Counted from the stretch's first letter, positions 38,188-48,959 are shown. The stretch: DNA of 64,000 nt from Ureibacillus xyleni (GCF_900217795.1 NZ_OBMQ01000003.1:244624-308623); one strand, 5' to 3'. The notes: generated by a model from the letters alone, not told the origin. A program made the numbers and translations.

Positions 38188-38208
38188 TAGCATTCGCAAT
38201 ATTTGAAA

Positions 38209-38251
38209 ATAAAAACTGCCTCAAAAGATGCTTTACACACTTTTAAGGCAG
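38209..38251 (-). terminator. leuS terminator
   Basis: 12-nt arms 38216-38227 and 38240-38251 (one mismatch), followed on the - strand by TTTTTATTTT. Confidence 0.8.
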
Positions 38252-38263
38252 CAAAAGATTTTA

Positions 38264-40678
38264 CTATTTTACTACAATATTCACTAATTTTCCTGGAACT
38301 GCGATAATTTTTACAATCTGTTTACCTTCAGTAAATTCCTTTACTTTTTCATCTTCTTGTGCGAGTTGTTCTAGTTGTTCTTTTGAAGCATCTTTAGCGA
38401 TTCTTACTTTAGAACGCAATTTACCGTTTACTTGGACAATTACTTCAATTTCGTCATCCACTAATTTTGATTCATCATATGTTGGCCAAGCTTCATAGGA
38501 AAGAGTTTCGTTATTACCTAAAACTTCCCATAGTTCTTCTGAAACGTGAGGAGCAATTGGAGCGAGTAATTTTACAAAGCCCTTAGCATACTCAGTTGGC
38601 ACCACTTCCGCTTTATAACAATCGTTAATGAATACCATCATCTGTGAAATTGCAGTATTAAAGCGAAGATGTTCATAATCTTCTGTTACTTTTTTTACTG
38701 TTTGGTGGTAAGACTTTTCAAGTGTTGTATCAGAACTGTCTTGTACTTTCGCCGCTAACGTACCTTCATCTGTTGTAAATAAGCGCCAAATACGGTCTAA
38801 GAAACGGCGAGCCCCATCAAGACCATTTGTTGACCATGCAACAGAAGCATCTAGTGGACCCATAAACATTTCGTAAAGTCGTAATGTATCAGCACCGTGA
38901 CTTCTTACGATATCGTCAGGGTTTACAACATTTCCTTTTGATTTAGACATTTTTTCATTACCTTCACCTAAAATCATTCCTTGGTTGAATAATTTTTGGA
39001 ACGGTTCTTTTGTATGAACAACACCTAGATCATAAAGTACTTTGTGCCAGAAGCGTGCGTATAGTAAGTGCAGTACAGCATGCTCTGCCCCACCAATATA
39101 AATATCCACTGGTAACCAGTGTTTTAATAATTCGGGATCTGCTAGAGCTTCACTATTATTAGGATCAATATAACGTAAGAAATACCAGCTTGATCCAGCC
39201 CATTGTGGCATTGTATTTGTTTCACGGCGACCTTTTTTACCTGTAACTGGATCTACTACATTTACCCATTCTTCAATATTCGCAAGTGGGGATTCACCCG
39301 TACCAGAAGGACGAATATTTGAGGTTTTTGGCAACACTAATGGAAGTTCTTCTTCAGGAACTGTCGTCATTGTGCCATCTTCCCAATGAATCACAGGGAT
39401 AGGCTCGCCCCAATAACGTTGACGTGAGAATAACCAATCACGTAAACGATAAGAAATTTTCTTCTCGCCAACACCATTTTCCTCTAACCATTCAATGGCT
39501 TTCGAGATAGCTTCCGCTTTTCCTAAACCGTTTAAGAAATCTGAATTAATATGAGGACCATCACCAGTAAATGCTTCATTATCAATGTCTCCACCTTCAA
39601 GAACTGGTTTAATTTCTAAACCAAATTCTTTGGCAAATTCATAGTCACGTTCATCGTGAGCTGGAACTGCCATAATTGCACCAGTTCCGTAAGTTGCAAG
39701 TACATAGTCCGCAATCCATACAGGAATTTTTTCACCGTTAATTGGATTGATTGCATAAGCACCTGTAAAGACACCTGTTTTTTCTTTAGCTAAATCCGTA
39801 CGTTCTAAGTCTGATTTTAATTTCACTTTTTCAAGATATGCTTCTACTGCCGTTTGTTGTTCAGCTGTAGTAATAGATGTTACTAATTTATGTTCTGGTG
39901 CAAGAACACAGTATGTTGCACCAAATAATGTATCTGGACGAGTTGTAAACACTTTGAAAGATTCATCCGTTCCATCTACTTTAAATGTCACTTCAGCACC
40001 TTCAGAACGACCAATCCAGTTGCGCTGCATTTCTTTAATTGATTCTGGCCAATCTACTTCTTCTAAGTCATCAATTAAACGATCTGCATAAGCCGTAATT
40101 TTTAACATCCATTGTTTCATTGGTCGGCGCTCTACAGGGTGGCCTCCACGCTCTGATTTCCCGTCGATTACTTCTTCATTAGCTAGTACAGTTCCAAGTG
40201 CTGGACACCAGTTTACTGCTACTTCGTCGATATAAGCTAAGCCTTTTTTATATAATTGAATGAAAATCCATTGTGTCCATTTGTAGTATTCCGGATCTGT
40301 TGTATTAATTTCACGATCCCAATCATAAGAAAAGCCTAATTCTTGAATTTGGCGTTTAAATGTGGCAATGTTTTTTGCAGTAAATTCTGCCGGGTCATTT
40401 CCAGTATCTAATGCGTATTGTTCAGCAGGTAAACCAAATGCATCCCAACCCATTGGATGAAGTACATCATAACCTTGCATACGTTTGAAGCGTGATAAAA
40501 TGTCTGTCGCTGTATAACCTTCAGGATGTCCAACATGTAAACCAGCACCAGATGGATAAGGGAACATGTCCAATGCATAAAATTTTGGCTTTGAAGTATC
40601 ATTTAATGTTTTAAATGATTTATGGTCGGCCCAATATTGTTGCCATTTCTTTTCGATTTGTTGATGATTAAAACTCAT
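38264..40678 (-). CDS. leuS: LeuS, leucyl-tRNA synthetase
   Basis: 804-aa class Ia synthetase charging tRNA-Leu. HIGH-type motif in [18 protein letters not shown] (residues about 43-55), the CP1 editing domain with [19 protein letters not shown] and [19 protein letters not shown], and the C-terminal anticodon and tail domains. AAAGGAGG before the ATG at 40678 fixes the start; the track-length extension to 40723 is leader sequence. Controlled by the T-box just upstream. Confidence 0.98.
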   Translation of the reverse strand: MSFNHQQIEKKWQQYWADHKSFKTLNDTSKPKFYALDMFPYPSGAGLHVGHPEGYTATDILSRFKRMQGYDVLHPMGWDAFGLPAEQYALDTGNDPAEFTAKNIATFKRQIQELGFSYDWDREINTTDPEYYKWTQWIFIQLYKKGLAYIDEVAVNWCPALGTVLANEEVIDGKSERGGHPVERRPMKQWMLKITAYADRLIDDLEEVDWPESIKEMQRNWIGRSEGAEVTFKVDGTDESFKVFTTRPDTLFGATYCVLAPEHKLVTSITTAEQQTAVEAYLEKVKLKSDLERTDLAKEKTGVFTGAYAINPINGEKIPVWIADYVLATYGTGAIMAVPAHDERDYEFAKEFGLEIKPVLEGGDIDNEAFTGDGPHINSDFLNGLGKAEAISKAIEWLEENGVGEKKISYRLRDWLFSRQRYWGEPIPVIHWEDGTMTTVPEEELPLVLPKTSNIRPSGTGESPLANIEEWVNVVDPVTGKKGRRETNTMPQWAGSSWYFLRYIDPNNSEALADPELLKHWLPVDIYIGGAEHAVLHLLYARFWHKVLYDLGVVHTKEPFQKLFNQGMILGEGNEKMSKSKGNVVNPDDIVRSHGADTLRLYEMFMGPLDASVAWSTNGLDGARRFLDRIWRLFTTDEGTLAAKVQDSSDTTLEKSYHQTVKKVTEDYEHLRFNTAISQMMVFINDCYKAEVVPTEYAKGFVKLLAPIAPHVSEELWEVLGNNETLSYEAWPTYDESKLVDDEIEVIVQVNGKLRSKVRIAKDASKEQLEQLAQEDEKVKEFTEGKQIVKIIAVPGKLVNIVVK

Positions 40679-40887
40679 GGTATTTCCTCCTTTATATGGT
40701 AAGTCCGTGTAGTGAAGCGACATGAAGGAACTTACTTCGCACTTTGCTGATTTTTTGCCCAGATTTCTTTCATAAAACTATTATTAATTTTCTATGTAAT
40801 CTGCGACATCCGCTTTGTCTTTTTTAGGTAAGCTTTCTATTAAGTAGAATATCCTATATCCGGAAAAATTAACAAAATATTTAAAAA

Positions 40888-41130
40888 ATAAAAAAACTCG
40901 CCCCATTCCTATAGAAGGGACGAGAGATATTTGTAAACTCCCGCGGTACCACCCAAATTAGTGACACATCACTCAGCTCAAACCTTAACGCGGCTCACGG
41001 TTTTAGTTGCATTGAACTAAAACTGACTCCAAGGCGAGTTCGATTTATCTACTTACTAGCTTGCACCAAACGCTAGCTCTCTAAAAAGCATCAAAACCTA
41101 CTATTCCTTCTCATAGTCGTCCATATTCAT
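40888..41130 (-). promoter_or_regulatory. T-box leader of leuS
   Basis: On the - strand the T-box sequence GGGTGGTACCGCGG (40954-40941) is exact, and a terminator (about 40896-40925) with TTTTTTTATTTTTT follows. Stem I elements AGAGAGC and GTTTGGTGCAAGC are visible at about 41060-41080. The probable specifier codon is CUC (41038-41036, context GAACUCGCC), matching leucine. Uncharged tRNA-Leu would favour the antiterminator and turn leuS on. Confidence 0.93.
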
Positions 41131-41140
41131 TAATGCATTC

Positions 41141-41169
41141 ATTTTAATGGAAATATTCAAAATATACAA
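41141..41169 (-). promoter_or_regulatory. Possible promoter of the leuS T-box transcript
   Basis: TTGTAT (41169-41164), 17 bases, TAAAAT (41146-41141) on the - strand, placing the start just ahead of stem I. Confidence 0.45.
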
Positions 41170-41245
41170 GTCCTACATTAAAATATACCTATACCATTCT
41201 ACAGTAAAAGGCTTGAGTAGTTCCATACGATTATAATAATCGCAT

Positions 41246-42415
41246 TTAGTTTCTAACTCTTTTTAGTGGGCTATCATAAAATATACACGGCACAATAGCA
41301 ATGAGAAACATAATACACAAAATTAAGATTAATATGTTCATACTGTAAAGATCGACTATTAATCCACCGAATAGTGGACCAATCATTCTACCAATAGAAC
41401 CAATACTATTAACAATTCCTTGATACGAACCACCCTTACCTTCTGGAGCTAACATATTGGCAATGGTAGGTACGGCAGGCCAAACGAATATTTCTCCAAT
41501 GGTTAAAATAATCATAGAAATTGCAAAAATTTTAAAACTATCTGCAAAAATGATGACGATAAATGACATCATCATAATGCTAATTCCCATTATTAATTGA
41601 ACTTTTATTTGTTTTTCGTATTTTTGGACAATTGGGCTAATAATTGGTTGAAGTAAGATAATTAATAGTCCATTAATCGTCCAAAGTAAACTATACTCTT
41701 TTAAGCTAATCCCTTGCTGCTGGATATAAGTTGACAAGGTGGACGCCCATTGAGAATAAGCAACCCATGTTAATAAGAAGCCACCACTAATTATCAATAA
41801 AGAATACATACTTGCACGATTCGATGTTTGGTCAACAACAACACCTTTTTCCTTATTTTTCTCCATTTTTGGTACCATATTACGATACGAAATACTGGCT
41901 AAAAGAAAAAAGCCTATATACAAAACAAGGTTTGAAACAAATAAGTAATCAAAACTTGTATCTGCAATAATGCCCCCTACTGCTGGGCCAACTGCAACAC
42001 CTAAGTTTTGAGCAAGGTAAATTGCATTAAAACCCTTCCTACCACCTTCTGGCCATACTGAACCAACTAAAGCAAACATAACGGGAATAACAATACCACT
42101 ACCAAATCCCATGATTGTTAAAAACCAAACATAATGTGGCCAACCATGCCAAATTGTTATTCCTATTAACGAGATAACGGTAATAAAGATTCCAAACATG
42201 ATTGATTTATAACCACCGAATTTATCAAAAAAATAACCACCCACTAAGTTACCGAACATTGTAGCGCCTGCATTGATCATGAGGACAAATCCAGCTACAG
42301 ATAACGATTGCTCTAAATGCTCATGCATGTAAATTGTATTTAAAGGCCAAATTAATGAACTTCCTGTTATATTAATAAACGTTCCGAGCACTAATAGCCA
42401 TACACTTCTTGGCAT
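41246..42415 (-). CDS. MFS transporter, multidrug-efflux type
   Basis: 389-aa major facilitator with 12 hydrophobic segments. The loop 2-3 signature GGYFFDKFGGYKSIM is typical of drug-proton antiporters, and GPAVGGIIAD lies in segment 5. Substrate unknown. The ATG at 42415 has GGAGG eight bases upstream, so the 34-residue extension is rejected. A similar MFS gene (yttB) neighbours leuS in B. subtilis as I recall, so this may be its orthologue. Confidence 0.88.
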   Translation of the reverse strand: MPRSVWLLVLGTFINITGSSLIWPLNTIYMHEHLEQSLSVAGFVLMINAGATMFGNLVGGYFFDKFGGYKSIMFGIFITVISLIGITIWHGWPHYVWFLTIMGFGSGIVIPVMFALVGSVWPEGGRKGFNAIYLAQNLGVAVGPAVGGIIADTSFDYLFVSNLVLYIGFFLLASISYRNMVPKMEKNKEKGVVVDQTSNRASMYSLLIISGGFLLTWVAYSQWASTLSTYIQQQGISLKEYSLLWTINGLLIILLQPIISPIVQKYEKQIKVQLIMGISIMMMSFIVIIFADSFKIFAISMIILTIGEIFVWPAVPTIANMLAPEGKGGSYQGIVNSIGSIGRMIGPLFGGLIVDLYSMNILILILCIMFLIAIVPCIFYDSPLKRVRN

Positions 42416-42577
42416 ACTCAATTCCTCCATCATATTGATGCAACAAAGAATTATATTATTCTTCTTTATGATGTAATTCAAGAGAAACAATCTAGTGGAA
42501 AAAGAGAATTTGACCATACATATTAAAATGCATTCTACAAAAACACATGTTAAAATCAGTTAGAGGAGTGAAATAAT

Positions 42578-43534
42578 ATGTCTGAACAACAATTTCCTTT
42601 CCCATCTGATGGGAAACGTTACTATACATGGAATCGATATTTACGAGATGAGTTTGGTCAAAAAGTATTTAAAGTTGCCCTAGATGCAGGTTTTGATTGT
42701 CCGAACCGAGACGGTACAGTGGCTTTTGGTGGATGTACATTTTGTAGTGCTGCCGGAAGTGGCGACTTTGCTGGTGACCGCGTTGACCCAATTCCTGTTC
42801 AATTTGAAAAGATTAAGGAAAAAATGCAACATAAATGGAAAAACGGCTTAACAATGGCTTATTTCCAAGCCTACACAAATACCCATGCACCACTTGAAGT
42901 TCTAAAGGAAAAATTTGAAGCTGCTCTTGCATGTGAAGGGGTAATGGGGTTAAGTATTGCTACTCGACCAGATTGTTTACCAGATGATGTAGTGGAATAT
43001 TTAGCAGATTTAAATTCTAGAACATATCTTTGGGTTGAGCTTGGACTCCAAACAGTTCATGAAAAAACAGCAAAACTAATTAACCGCGCCCATGATTACG
43101 CTACATACGTAGAAGGTGTTGAAAAACTACGTAGACATAACATTCGAGTTTGTACACACATAATTAATGGTCTACCACTTGAAGACTACGACATGATGAT
43201 GGATACGGCACGAGAAGTAGCAAAATTAGATGTACAAGGTATTAAAATTCATCTACTTCATTTACTAAAAGGGACTCCCCTTGTAAAACAGTATGAAAAA
43301 GGGATGTTAGAATTCCTTGAGAAAGACCAATATATTAAACTAGTGGCTGATCAATTAGAAGTAATTCCACCTGAAATGATTGTTCATCGAATTACCGGAG
43401 ATGGACCGATTGATTTAATGATTGGGCCAATGTGGAGCGTGAATAAATGGGAAGTTTTAAACGGAATTGATGCAGAGCTTGAGCGTCGAGGAAGTTGGCA
43501 AGGGAAAAAATACAAAGCGGAAGTGCCTAAATAA
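42578..43534 (+). CDS. ytqA: YtqA/MnmL, radical SAM tRNA-modification enzyme
   Basis: 318-aa radical SAM protein of the TIGR01212 type. The 4Fe-4S cysteines are in CPNRDGTVAFGGCTFC; later blocks are ATRPDCLPDDVVEYL, WVELGLQT and HIINGLPLEDYDMM. B. subtilis YtqA (MnmL) was assigned to the Gram-positive route to 5-methylaminomethyl-2-thiouridine at the tRNA wobble position, acting before YtqB. TAGAGGAG precedes the ATG. The stop codon overlaps the next start by one base. Confidence 0.93.
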   Translation: MSEQQFPFPSDGKRYYTWNRYLRDEFGQKVFKVALDAGFDCPNRDGTVAFGGCTFCSAAGSGDFAGDRVDPIPVQFEKIKEKMQHKWKNGLTMAYFQAYTNTHAPLEVLKEKFEAALACEGVMGLSIATRPDCLPDDVVEYLADLNSRTYLWVELGLQTVHEKTAKLINRAHDYATYVEGVEKLRRHNIRVCTHIINGLPLEDYDMMMDTAREVAKLDVQGIKIHLLHLLKGTPLVKQYEKGMLEFLEKDQYIKLVADQLEVIPPEMIVHRITGDGPIDLMIGPMWSVNKWEVLNGIDAELERRGSWQGKKYKAEVPK

Positions 43535-44103
43535 TGAAACTTCAACGAGTAATACAATATGCACAAAACTTATTAGCAATAACAGTTACAAATGGAGATA
43601 CTGTAATTGACGCAACAGCAGGAAACGGCCATGATACTCTTTTTTTAGCCAATCTTGTTGGCGATAAAGGACATGTATTTGCCTTTGATGTTCAGCAACA
43701 AGCAACTATTGCAACTATTAATCGTTTACAAGAAAATAATTTAGAGCACCGTGCTACCGTGATACTTGACGGACATGAAAATATTTCAAAATACATTTCA
43801 AACCCTATTGCTGCTGCCATATTTAATTTAGGCTATTTACCGGGTAGCGACCACGCAATTATTACAAAACCAAATACAACAATCCAAGCAATAGAAAGTA
43901 TTCTTGAATTGTTAAAAGTTGGAGGTATCGTTGTATTAGTAGTTTATCACGGGCATGAAGGCGGGAAAACGGAAAGAGATGAGGTTATCCAATATTTAAG
44001 TAATCTACCTCAAAAATATTTCCATGTTTTGCAATATCAATTTTTAAACCAAAAAAACGACCCACCATTTGTCATTGCAATTGAAAAAGTCAAAGAAAAA
44101 TAA
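43534..44103 (+). CDS. ytqB: YtqB/MnmM, tRNA wobble-uridine methyltransferase
   Basis: 189-aa Rossmann-fold SAM methyltransferase (VIDATAGNGHDTLFLANLVG, then FNLGYLPGSDHAIIT). B. subtilis YtqB (MnmM) methylates nm5U34 to mnm5U34 in tRNA. Its ATG begins on the last base of the ytqA stop, so the pair is tightly coupled. It does the same job as the MnmC methylase domain of Gram-negatives. Confidence 0.93.
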   Translation: MKLQRVIQYAQNLLAITVTNGDTVIDATAGNGHDTLFLANLVGDKGHVFAFDVQQQATIATINRLQENNLEHRATVILDGHENISKYISNPIAAAIFNLGYLPGSDHAIITKPNTTIQAIESILELLKVGGIVVLVVYHGHEGGKTERDEVIQYLSNLPQKYFHVLQYQFLNQKNDPPFVIAIEKVKEK

Positions 44104-44118
44104 ATATTGAAAGTCTAT

Positions 44119-44153
44119 GCCAGCTCACATATTAAGGTGGGCTGGCACTTTTC
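44119..44153 (+). terminator. ytqAB terminator
   Basis: GC-rich 10-nt arms (44119-44128 with 44137-44146, one mismatch), then ACTTTTCT. Confidence 0.75.
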
Positions 44154-44154
44154 T

Positions 44155-44188
44155 ATACAAAAAGAACCAACCCAAAAAATTGTTGGGT
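44155..44188 (-). terminator. AGCS gene terminator
   Basis: 6-bp ACCCAA/TTGGGT stem (44170-44175 with 44183-44188), with TTGGTTCTTTTTG after it on the - strand. Confidence 0.55.
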
Positions 44189-44202
44189 CAGCCCTTCTGT
44201 CA

Positions 44203-45696
44203 TTACTTTTTATTTTTATTTTCCCAGAAATCTGCACCTTTAATTCCTAGTTTAATAGGATCAAAGGTTGGGTCTTTTCCTTCTCTCTTTTGTGCTTCAT
44301 AGTCTTTTAATGCTACAATTGCCGGTTTCATGATAATAAGTATTGCAATGACGTTAATCCAAACCATTAACCCTAGCCCTACGTCTCCCATTGCCCATGC
44401 AAGGTTACTTGTACGAACGGTACCGTAAAATGCAGTTACAATAATGACGATTTTTGCAACCCAAATTCCTATCTTTTCAGCACTGCCTCTGAACAGATAA
44501 GCAACGTTTGTTTCGGCAATATAGTAATATGCCATAATTGTAGTAAATGCAAAGAAGAATAATGCAATTGCCACAAATGGCGCACCAAATCCTGGTAAAG
44601 CAGAATCTACCGCATACTGTGTATAAGCAGCCCCAGCTTCAATGCTTTTTGCAAAGGTAATTTGTTCTTCACCAGAAAGTTCACTTGCGTTGAATTGACC
44701 TACATGTAAAAATGTATTTTCTTCCGTCGCTTTTTCATCATGCACATTGTACATACCAGTAAATAAAATCATAAATGCCGTTGCTGAACAAACTAGTAAA
44801 GTATCAATATATACAGAAGCTGCTTGAACTAAACCTTGTTTTGCAGGATGTGATACTTCTGCAGCTGCTGCTGGGTGAGCTCCTGTTCCTTGCCCTGCTT
44901 CATTTGAGTAAATTCCTCGTTTAACACCCCAAGCAATGGCCGAACCGATAATTCCACCAAAGACTTCTTGTACACCAAATGCACTTGAGAAAATTAAACC
45001 AATGACATTTGGAACTTCTGAAATATTTAATACGATAATTAAAATCGCCATTAAAATATAAGCTATGGCCATAAAAGGTACGATTATCTGTGCTGCATTT
45101 GCAATCCATTTTACCCCACCGATAATGATGATACCTAATAAAATAGCAATAATAATACCAGTAATCCATGGTTCAATTCCAAATGCATTACTTACTGCAC
45201 CAGCAATCGCATTAGATTGTACGCCAGGCATTAGCACTAACATTGCTAGTAATGCAGCTATTGCAAAGATGATCGCGAACCACTTTTGACCCATACCTTT
45301 TTCTATATAAAATGCAGGACCGCCGCGATATTCCGTTTCTTTTTCTTCTTTATAAATTTGAGCTAATGTTGATTCTACATATGCTGTAGCTGCTCCAATA
45401 AAGGCAATTGCCCACATCCAGAAAACTGCACCAGGTCCCCCAAATCCTATGGCAGTTGCTGTACCAGCAATATTACCTGTCCCAACACGACCTGATAACG
45501 CAATACTCATCGCTTGGAACGAAGAAATACCTTTCTCAGATTTTTCCCCTTTGAACATTAAAGTGAACATCTCTTTAATGTGGCGAACTTGTAAAAATCT
45601 TGTAATCACTGAGAAAAATACACCGACTAGTAGAATTCCATAGATAAACCAAGGTCCCCAAAAGAAATTATTTAGTGCATTAACAATATTCTCCAT
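44203..45696 (-). CDS. AGCS-family sodium:amino acid symporter
   Basis: 497-aa polytopic membrane protein of the alanine or glycine:cation symporter family (AlsT/GlnT/DagA). Diagnostic: GTGNIAGTATAIGFGGPGAV, GGPAFYIEKGMG and GVKRGIYSNEAGQGTGAHPA. Moves a small neutral amino acid with Na+; alanine, glycine and glutamine transporters all occur in the family, so the substrate is open. The C-terminus is soluble and charged. AAAGGGAG precedes the ATG. Single gene. Confidence 0.92.
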   Translation of the reverse strand: MENIVNALNNFFWGPWFIYGILLVGVFFSVITRFLQVRHIKEMFTLMFKGEKSEKGISSFQAMSIALSGRVGTGNIAGTATAIGFGGPGAVFWMWAIAFIGAATAYVESTLAQIYKEEKETEYRGGPAFYIEKGMGQKWFAIIFAIAALLAMLVLMPGVQSNAIAGAVSNAFGIEPWITGIIIAILLGIIIIGGVKWIANAAQIIVPFMAIAYILMAILIIVLNISEVPNVIGLIFSSAFGVQEVFGGIIGSAIAWGVKRGIYSNEAGQGTGAHPAAAAEVSHPAKQGLVQAASVYIDTLLVCSATAFMILFTGMYNVHDEKATEENTFLHVGQFNASELSGEEQITFAKSIEAGAAYTQYAVDSALPGFGAPFVAIALFFFAFTTIMAYYYIAETNVAYLFRGSAEKIGIWVAKIVIIVTAFYGTVRTSNLAWAMGDVGLGLMVWINVIAILIIMKPAIVALKDYEAQKREGKDPTFDPIKLGIKGADFWENKNKK

Positions 45697-45811
45697 AAAC
45701 CCACTCCCTTTTGATGTAAAGTTATTGTTATAAAATTCAATATATTACATCAATTATATGAATACAATATTTTTTATTAATTTTATTTCTAAAAGTAGGA
45801 AATAATTCAAA

Positions 45812-45850
45812 TAAAAATAAAAAAACTCAGTCATAGTTTCTGAGTTTTTT
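45812..45850 (-). terminator. Terminator after the YtpA-like gene
   Basis: 11-bp perfect stem (45820-45830 with 45840-45850), then TTTTATTTTTATTTG on the - strand. Confidence 0.8.
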
Positions 45851-45858
45851 AAATTTAA

Positions 45859-46662
45859 TTATTTTACAATATATCCCAGCGAGCGAAGAACATTGTTCAT
45901 AAAGTCTTTCGAATACAAAAATACCTCTTCTCTTTCATTATCATGAAATAAATTATGGTAGTTATAGGCCCATTCTTTATATTGCAATTCGGAAGTATTT
46001 TGGACGAACAACCATTTTTTTGAGATCGCCGGGTCTGTTATTTTATCTTGCTGTGCCGTCATTAATAAAATCGGCAAAGTTAACTTTTGTTCTTGCTCCG
46101 TCGTTAAATTTTTCATTAATTGCTGTACATCCTTATACCATCCTCCTGTAACTTTTGAATGATAAGGAACATCATCAATCATTTCTGTGTACCCTTCCAA
46201 ATTTCGAGTTAACATTTTTTTCTCAAATTCTAATGAAATTTTTTTGTTTGGTGCAAGGGTGCCAATACTTGTTAACGCGTTTGTAATTAAACTCGTTGTT
46301 TTTCTTAAGTGAAGCCATGGAGAGGATAAAATAAGTCCTGCACATTCCACTGTTTTTTTCTTTAGAAATTCAATGGCGAGTAGCCCACCAAAACCATGCC
46401 CAATAATAAAAACAGGAAGCTCATAGGAAAGAGCATTTTGCATTAACAGTTTTATATAGGTGATATACTCGTTGATTGCTTCGTCATGCACTCTTACAAA
46501 CTTTGCTTGTTCCCCATGACCGGGTAAATCCCCCATAACGATGTGATATCCTTCTGTGCGCAATTTTTCAATTAACCATGCATACCAACGATGATGTTCA
46601 AATGCGCTATGTATAATAACAACCACTGCTTTTGCATGTTCATCTGTTTCCCATTTCCACAT
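45859..46662 (-). CDS. ytpA: YtpA-like alpha/beta-hydrolase with altered nucleophile
   Basis: 267 aa, serine-aminopeptidase/lysophospholipase-like fold. It aligns over its full length with B. subtilis YtpA (the bacilysocin-associated phospholipase): MWKWETDEHAKAVVVIIH, YHIVMGDLPGHG, LILSSPWL. The nucleophile elbow, normally GHSMGG, reads GHGFGG here, with Gly90 in place of the serine. The HG of the oxyanion region is HS. The acid (QQDKITD) and His (YNYHNLFH) regions remain. It may be catalytically dead or have a binding role. Gly90 is encoded by GGT at 46395-46393. Confidence 0.85.
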   Translation of the reverse strand: MWKWETDEHAKAVVVIIHSAFEHHRWYAWLIEKLRTEGYHIVMGDLPGHGEQAKFVRVHDEAINEYITYIKLLMQNALSYELPVFIIGHGFGGLLAIEFLKKKTVECAGLILSSPWLHLRKTTSLITNALTSIGTLAPNKKISLEFEKKMLTRNLEGYTEMIDDVPYHSKVTGGWYKDVQQLMKNLTTEQEQKLTLPILLMTAQQDKITDPAISKKWLFVQNTSELQYKEWAYNYHNLFHDNEREEVFLYSKDFMNNVLRSLGYIVK

Positions 46663-46781
46663 AACTTCGCCTCCTACCCAAACATCATACTTTGGGCATA
46701 CATACCATTAATATTTTTCATTGTGAGTTTATTTTGTTACGATAAGCATATATATCATACTTAGAAACGAGGAGATTTTCG

Positions 46782-47294
46782 ATGATTTACCCTTTTAAAG
46801 ATAAAAATCCTAAAATAGACCCATCTGTATTTATAGCTGATTATGTCACAATTACTGGTGATGTGACAATTGGTGAAGATTCATCTATTTGGTTTAATAC
46901 CGTAATTCGCGGAGATGTAGCACCAACACACATTGGAAAGCGTGTTAGTATACAAGATTTAAGCTGCCTTCATCAAAGTCCAAATAATCCGTTAATTATT
47001 GAAGATGAAGTGACTATCGGACACCAAGTTACATTACATAGCTGTGTAATTAGAAAACGTGCATTAATTGGAATGGGTTCCATCGTGTTAGATGGTGCTG
47101 AAATTGGAGAAGGCGCATTTATTGGGGCGGGTAGTTTAGTTCCCCCAGGCAAAAAAATTCCAGCGAACTCTTTAGCTATGGGCAGACCTGCAAAAGTTGT
47201 TCGAGAAATCACAGCAGATGATCGAGAAGATATGGATCGTATTATCCGGGAATATGTTGAGAAGGGGCAATATTATAAGTCCCTGCAAAAGTAA
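46782..47294 (+). CDS. ytoA: YtoA, gamma-carbonic-anhydrase-like left-handed beta-helix protein
   Basis: 170 aa of hexapeptide repeats (VTITGDVTIGEDSSIWFNTV and onward) with a C-terminal helix. Zinc-ligand histidines are present in SCLHQSPN and IGHQVTLHSC, so gamma-carbonic anhydrase (PaaY/CaiE/YrdA group) chemistry is possible, but activity in this subgroup is often not shown. GAGGAG before the ATG. Single gene, divergent from ytpA. Confidence 0.9.
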   Translation: MIYPFKDKNPKIDPSVFIADYVTITGDVTIGEDSSIWFNTVIRGDVAPTHIGKRVSIQDLSCLHQSPNNPLIIEDEVTIGHQVTLHSCVIRKRALIGMGSIVLDGAEIGEGAFIGAGSLVPPGKKIPANSLAMGRPAKVVREITADDREDMDRIIREYVEKGQYYKSLQK

Positions 47295-47315
47295 TTATAT
47301 AATAGAAAGAATATT

Positions 47316-47352
47316 AAAATGCAGGTGAGCAACTTCCCCACCTGCATTTTTC
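47316..47352. terminator. Bidirectional terminator, ytoA and metK
   Basis: 12-bp perfect stem (47316-47327 with 47339-47350); TTTTTCT on the + strand, TTTTAATA on the - strand. Confidence 0.85.
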
Positions 47353-47355
47353 TAT

Positions 47356-48552
47356 TTATAAACCAGCTTTAGCTTTTAATTTTTCAGCAATGTCTGTATT
47401 TTCCCAAGGAACATCTAAGTCTGTTCGACCAAAATGACCATAAGCAGCAGTTTGTTTATAAATTGGTCGACGTAAATTAAGCATTTTAATAATTCCTGCA
47501 GGACGTAAATCGAATAATTCACTTACCCATTCCACTAATTGATTTTCTGCAACTTTACCAGTTCCGAATGTATCGATTGAAATCGAAACAGGACGAGCAA
47601 CCCCAATTGCATATGCTAATTGCACTTCAGCTCGTTCAGCAAGACCTGCAGCTACAATATTTTTAGCAACGTAACGGGCAGCATAAGCAGCAGAACGGTC
47701 AACTTTTGTTGGATCTTTCCCTGAAAATGCTCCGCCGCCGTGACGCGCATATCCACCGTAAGTATCTACAATTATTTTACGTCCTGTTAATCCTGCATCA
47801 CCTTTTGGACCACCAATTACAAATCGACCAGTTGGATTAATGAAATATTTTGTGTTTTCATCAATTAATTCACGAGGAACGACTTCACGAATCACTTTTT
47901 CTTTTAAATCTTCTTGAATTTGTTCTAATGTTACATCTTCATCGTGTTGTGTGGATATAACTATTGTATCGATTCGAATTGGATGGTTGTTTTCATCGTA
48001 TTCTACCGTTACTTGTGTTTTTCCATCTGGACGTAAATACGGGATTTCCTTAGATTTACGCACTTCAGCTAATTTACGTGATAATTTATGGGCTAAACTG
48101 ATCGGTAGCGGCATAAGTTCAGGAGTTTCGTTACATGCAAATCCGAACATTAAGCCTTGGTCTCCTGCACCAATTGCTTCAATATCTTCATCGCTCATAT
48201 ATCCTTCACGCGCTTCAAGAGCTTGATCAACTCCTTGAGCAATATCAGGAGATTGTTCACCAATCGCAGTTAGTACTGCTAAATTTTCAGCATCAAAGCC
48301 ATATTTTCCTCGAGTGTAGCCAATTTTAGCTACTGTATCTCGAACGACTGATTGAATGTCCACATATGTAGAAGTTGTAATTTCTCCTGCAACAAGCACT
48401 AACCCAGTTGTAACAGTTGTTTCACAAGCTACACGCGCATTTGGATCTTCAGTTATAATTGCATCTAATATTGCATCGGAAATTTGGTCACAAATTTTAT
48501 CCGGATGCCCTTCTGTTACACTTTCTGATGTAAACAGTCGACGGTTTGTCAT
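47356..48552 (-). CDS. metK: MetK, S-adenosylmethionine synthetase
   Basis: Makes SAM from methionine and ATP. 398 aa, family length. Signatures [33 protein letters not shown] and [21 protein letters not shown] (each given in part) are intact. AGGAGG precedes the ATG. Transcribed from a SAM-I riboswitch leader, so it is shut down when SAM is plentiful. Confidence 0.98.
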   Translation of the reverse strand: MTNRRLFTSESVTEGHPDKICDQISDAILDAIITEDPNARVACETTVTTGLVLVAGEITTSTYVDIQSVVRDTVAKIGYTRGKYGFDAENLAVLTAIGEQSPDIAQGVDQALEAREGYMSDEDIEAIGAGDQGLMFGFACNETPELMPLPISLAHKLSRKLAEVRKSKEIPYLRPDGKTQVTVEYDENNHPIRIDTIVISTQHDEDVTLEQIQEDLKEKVIREVVPRELIDENTKYFINPTGRFVIGGPKGDAGLTGRKIIVDTYGGYARHGGGAFSGKDPTKVDRSAAYAARYVAKNIVAAGLAERAEVQLAYAIGVARPVSISIDTFGTGKVAENQLVEWVSELFDLRPAGIIKMLNLRRPIYKQTAAYGHFGRTDLDVPWENTDIAEKLKAKAGL

Positions 48553-48725
48553 TTGGTTTCCTCCTAAGATCTATACGAGATTCATTCTCGATTTTGATAC
48601 GGTACTCATTACCCATGTTAAGTCCGCACATGAAGGTTGGACTCCAAGCCGTTACTGCTCATTAACACGAGGATATCGAAAGGCGCATAATAATTGTTAT
48701 ATTATGTTCATTTTGTACTTTTTTC

Positions 48726-48913
48726 AAAAAAAAAATTCCTTCACTCACATAAAAGCCATGAGTAAAAGGAATTGTAAATACAGTACCTTTCACTCTTATC
48801 GTTCAAGGGATTTTCCCTTGCATCAGGTTGGCACCATCGCATTTATTTTATATAATAAATGCAGGTTGCCGGGCTTCATAGGGCCTTGACCCTCCACCAG
48901 CTCGGGATAAGAG
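48726..48913 (-). promoter_or_regulatory. SAM-I riboswitch (S-box) of metK
   Basis: On the - strand P1 CTCTTATC/GATAAGAG closes 48913-48793. The conserved core GAGGGTCAAGGCCC, ATGAAGCCCGGCAACC and GGTGCCAACCTG is present. A terminator follows at 48726-48773 (AATTCCTT/AAGGAATT stem, T10). SAM binding should favour termination before metK. Confidence 0.96.
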
Positions 48914-48930
48914 TATCCGTTCAATTCAAC

Positions 48931-48959
48931 ATATTACGGAATTGATCGTCTATTGTCAA
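48931..48959 (-). promoter_or_regulatory. metK promoter
   Basis: Consensus TTGACA (48959-48954), 17-base spacer, TAATAT (48936-48931) on the - strand, about 20 nt before the riboswitch P1. Confidence 0.75.
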
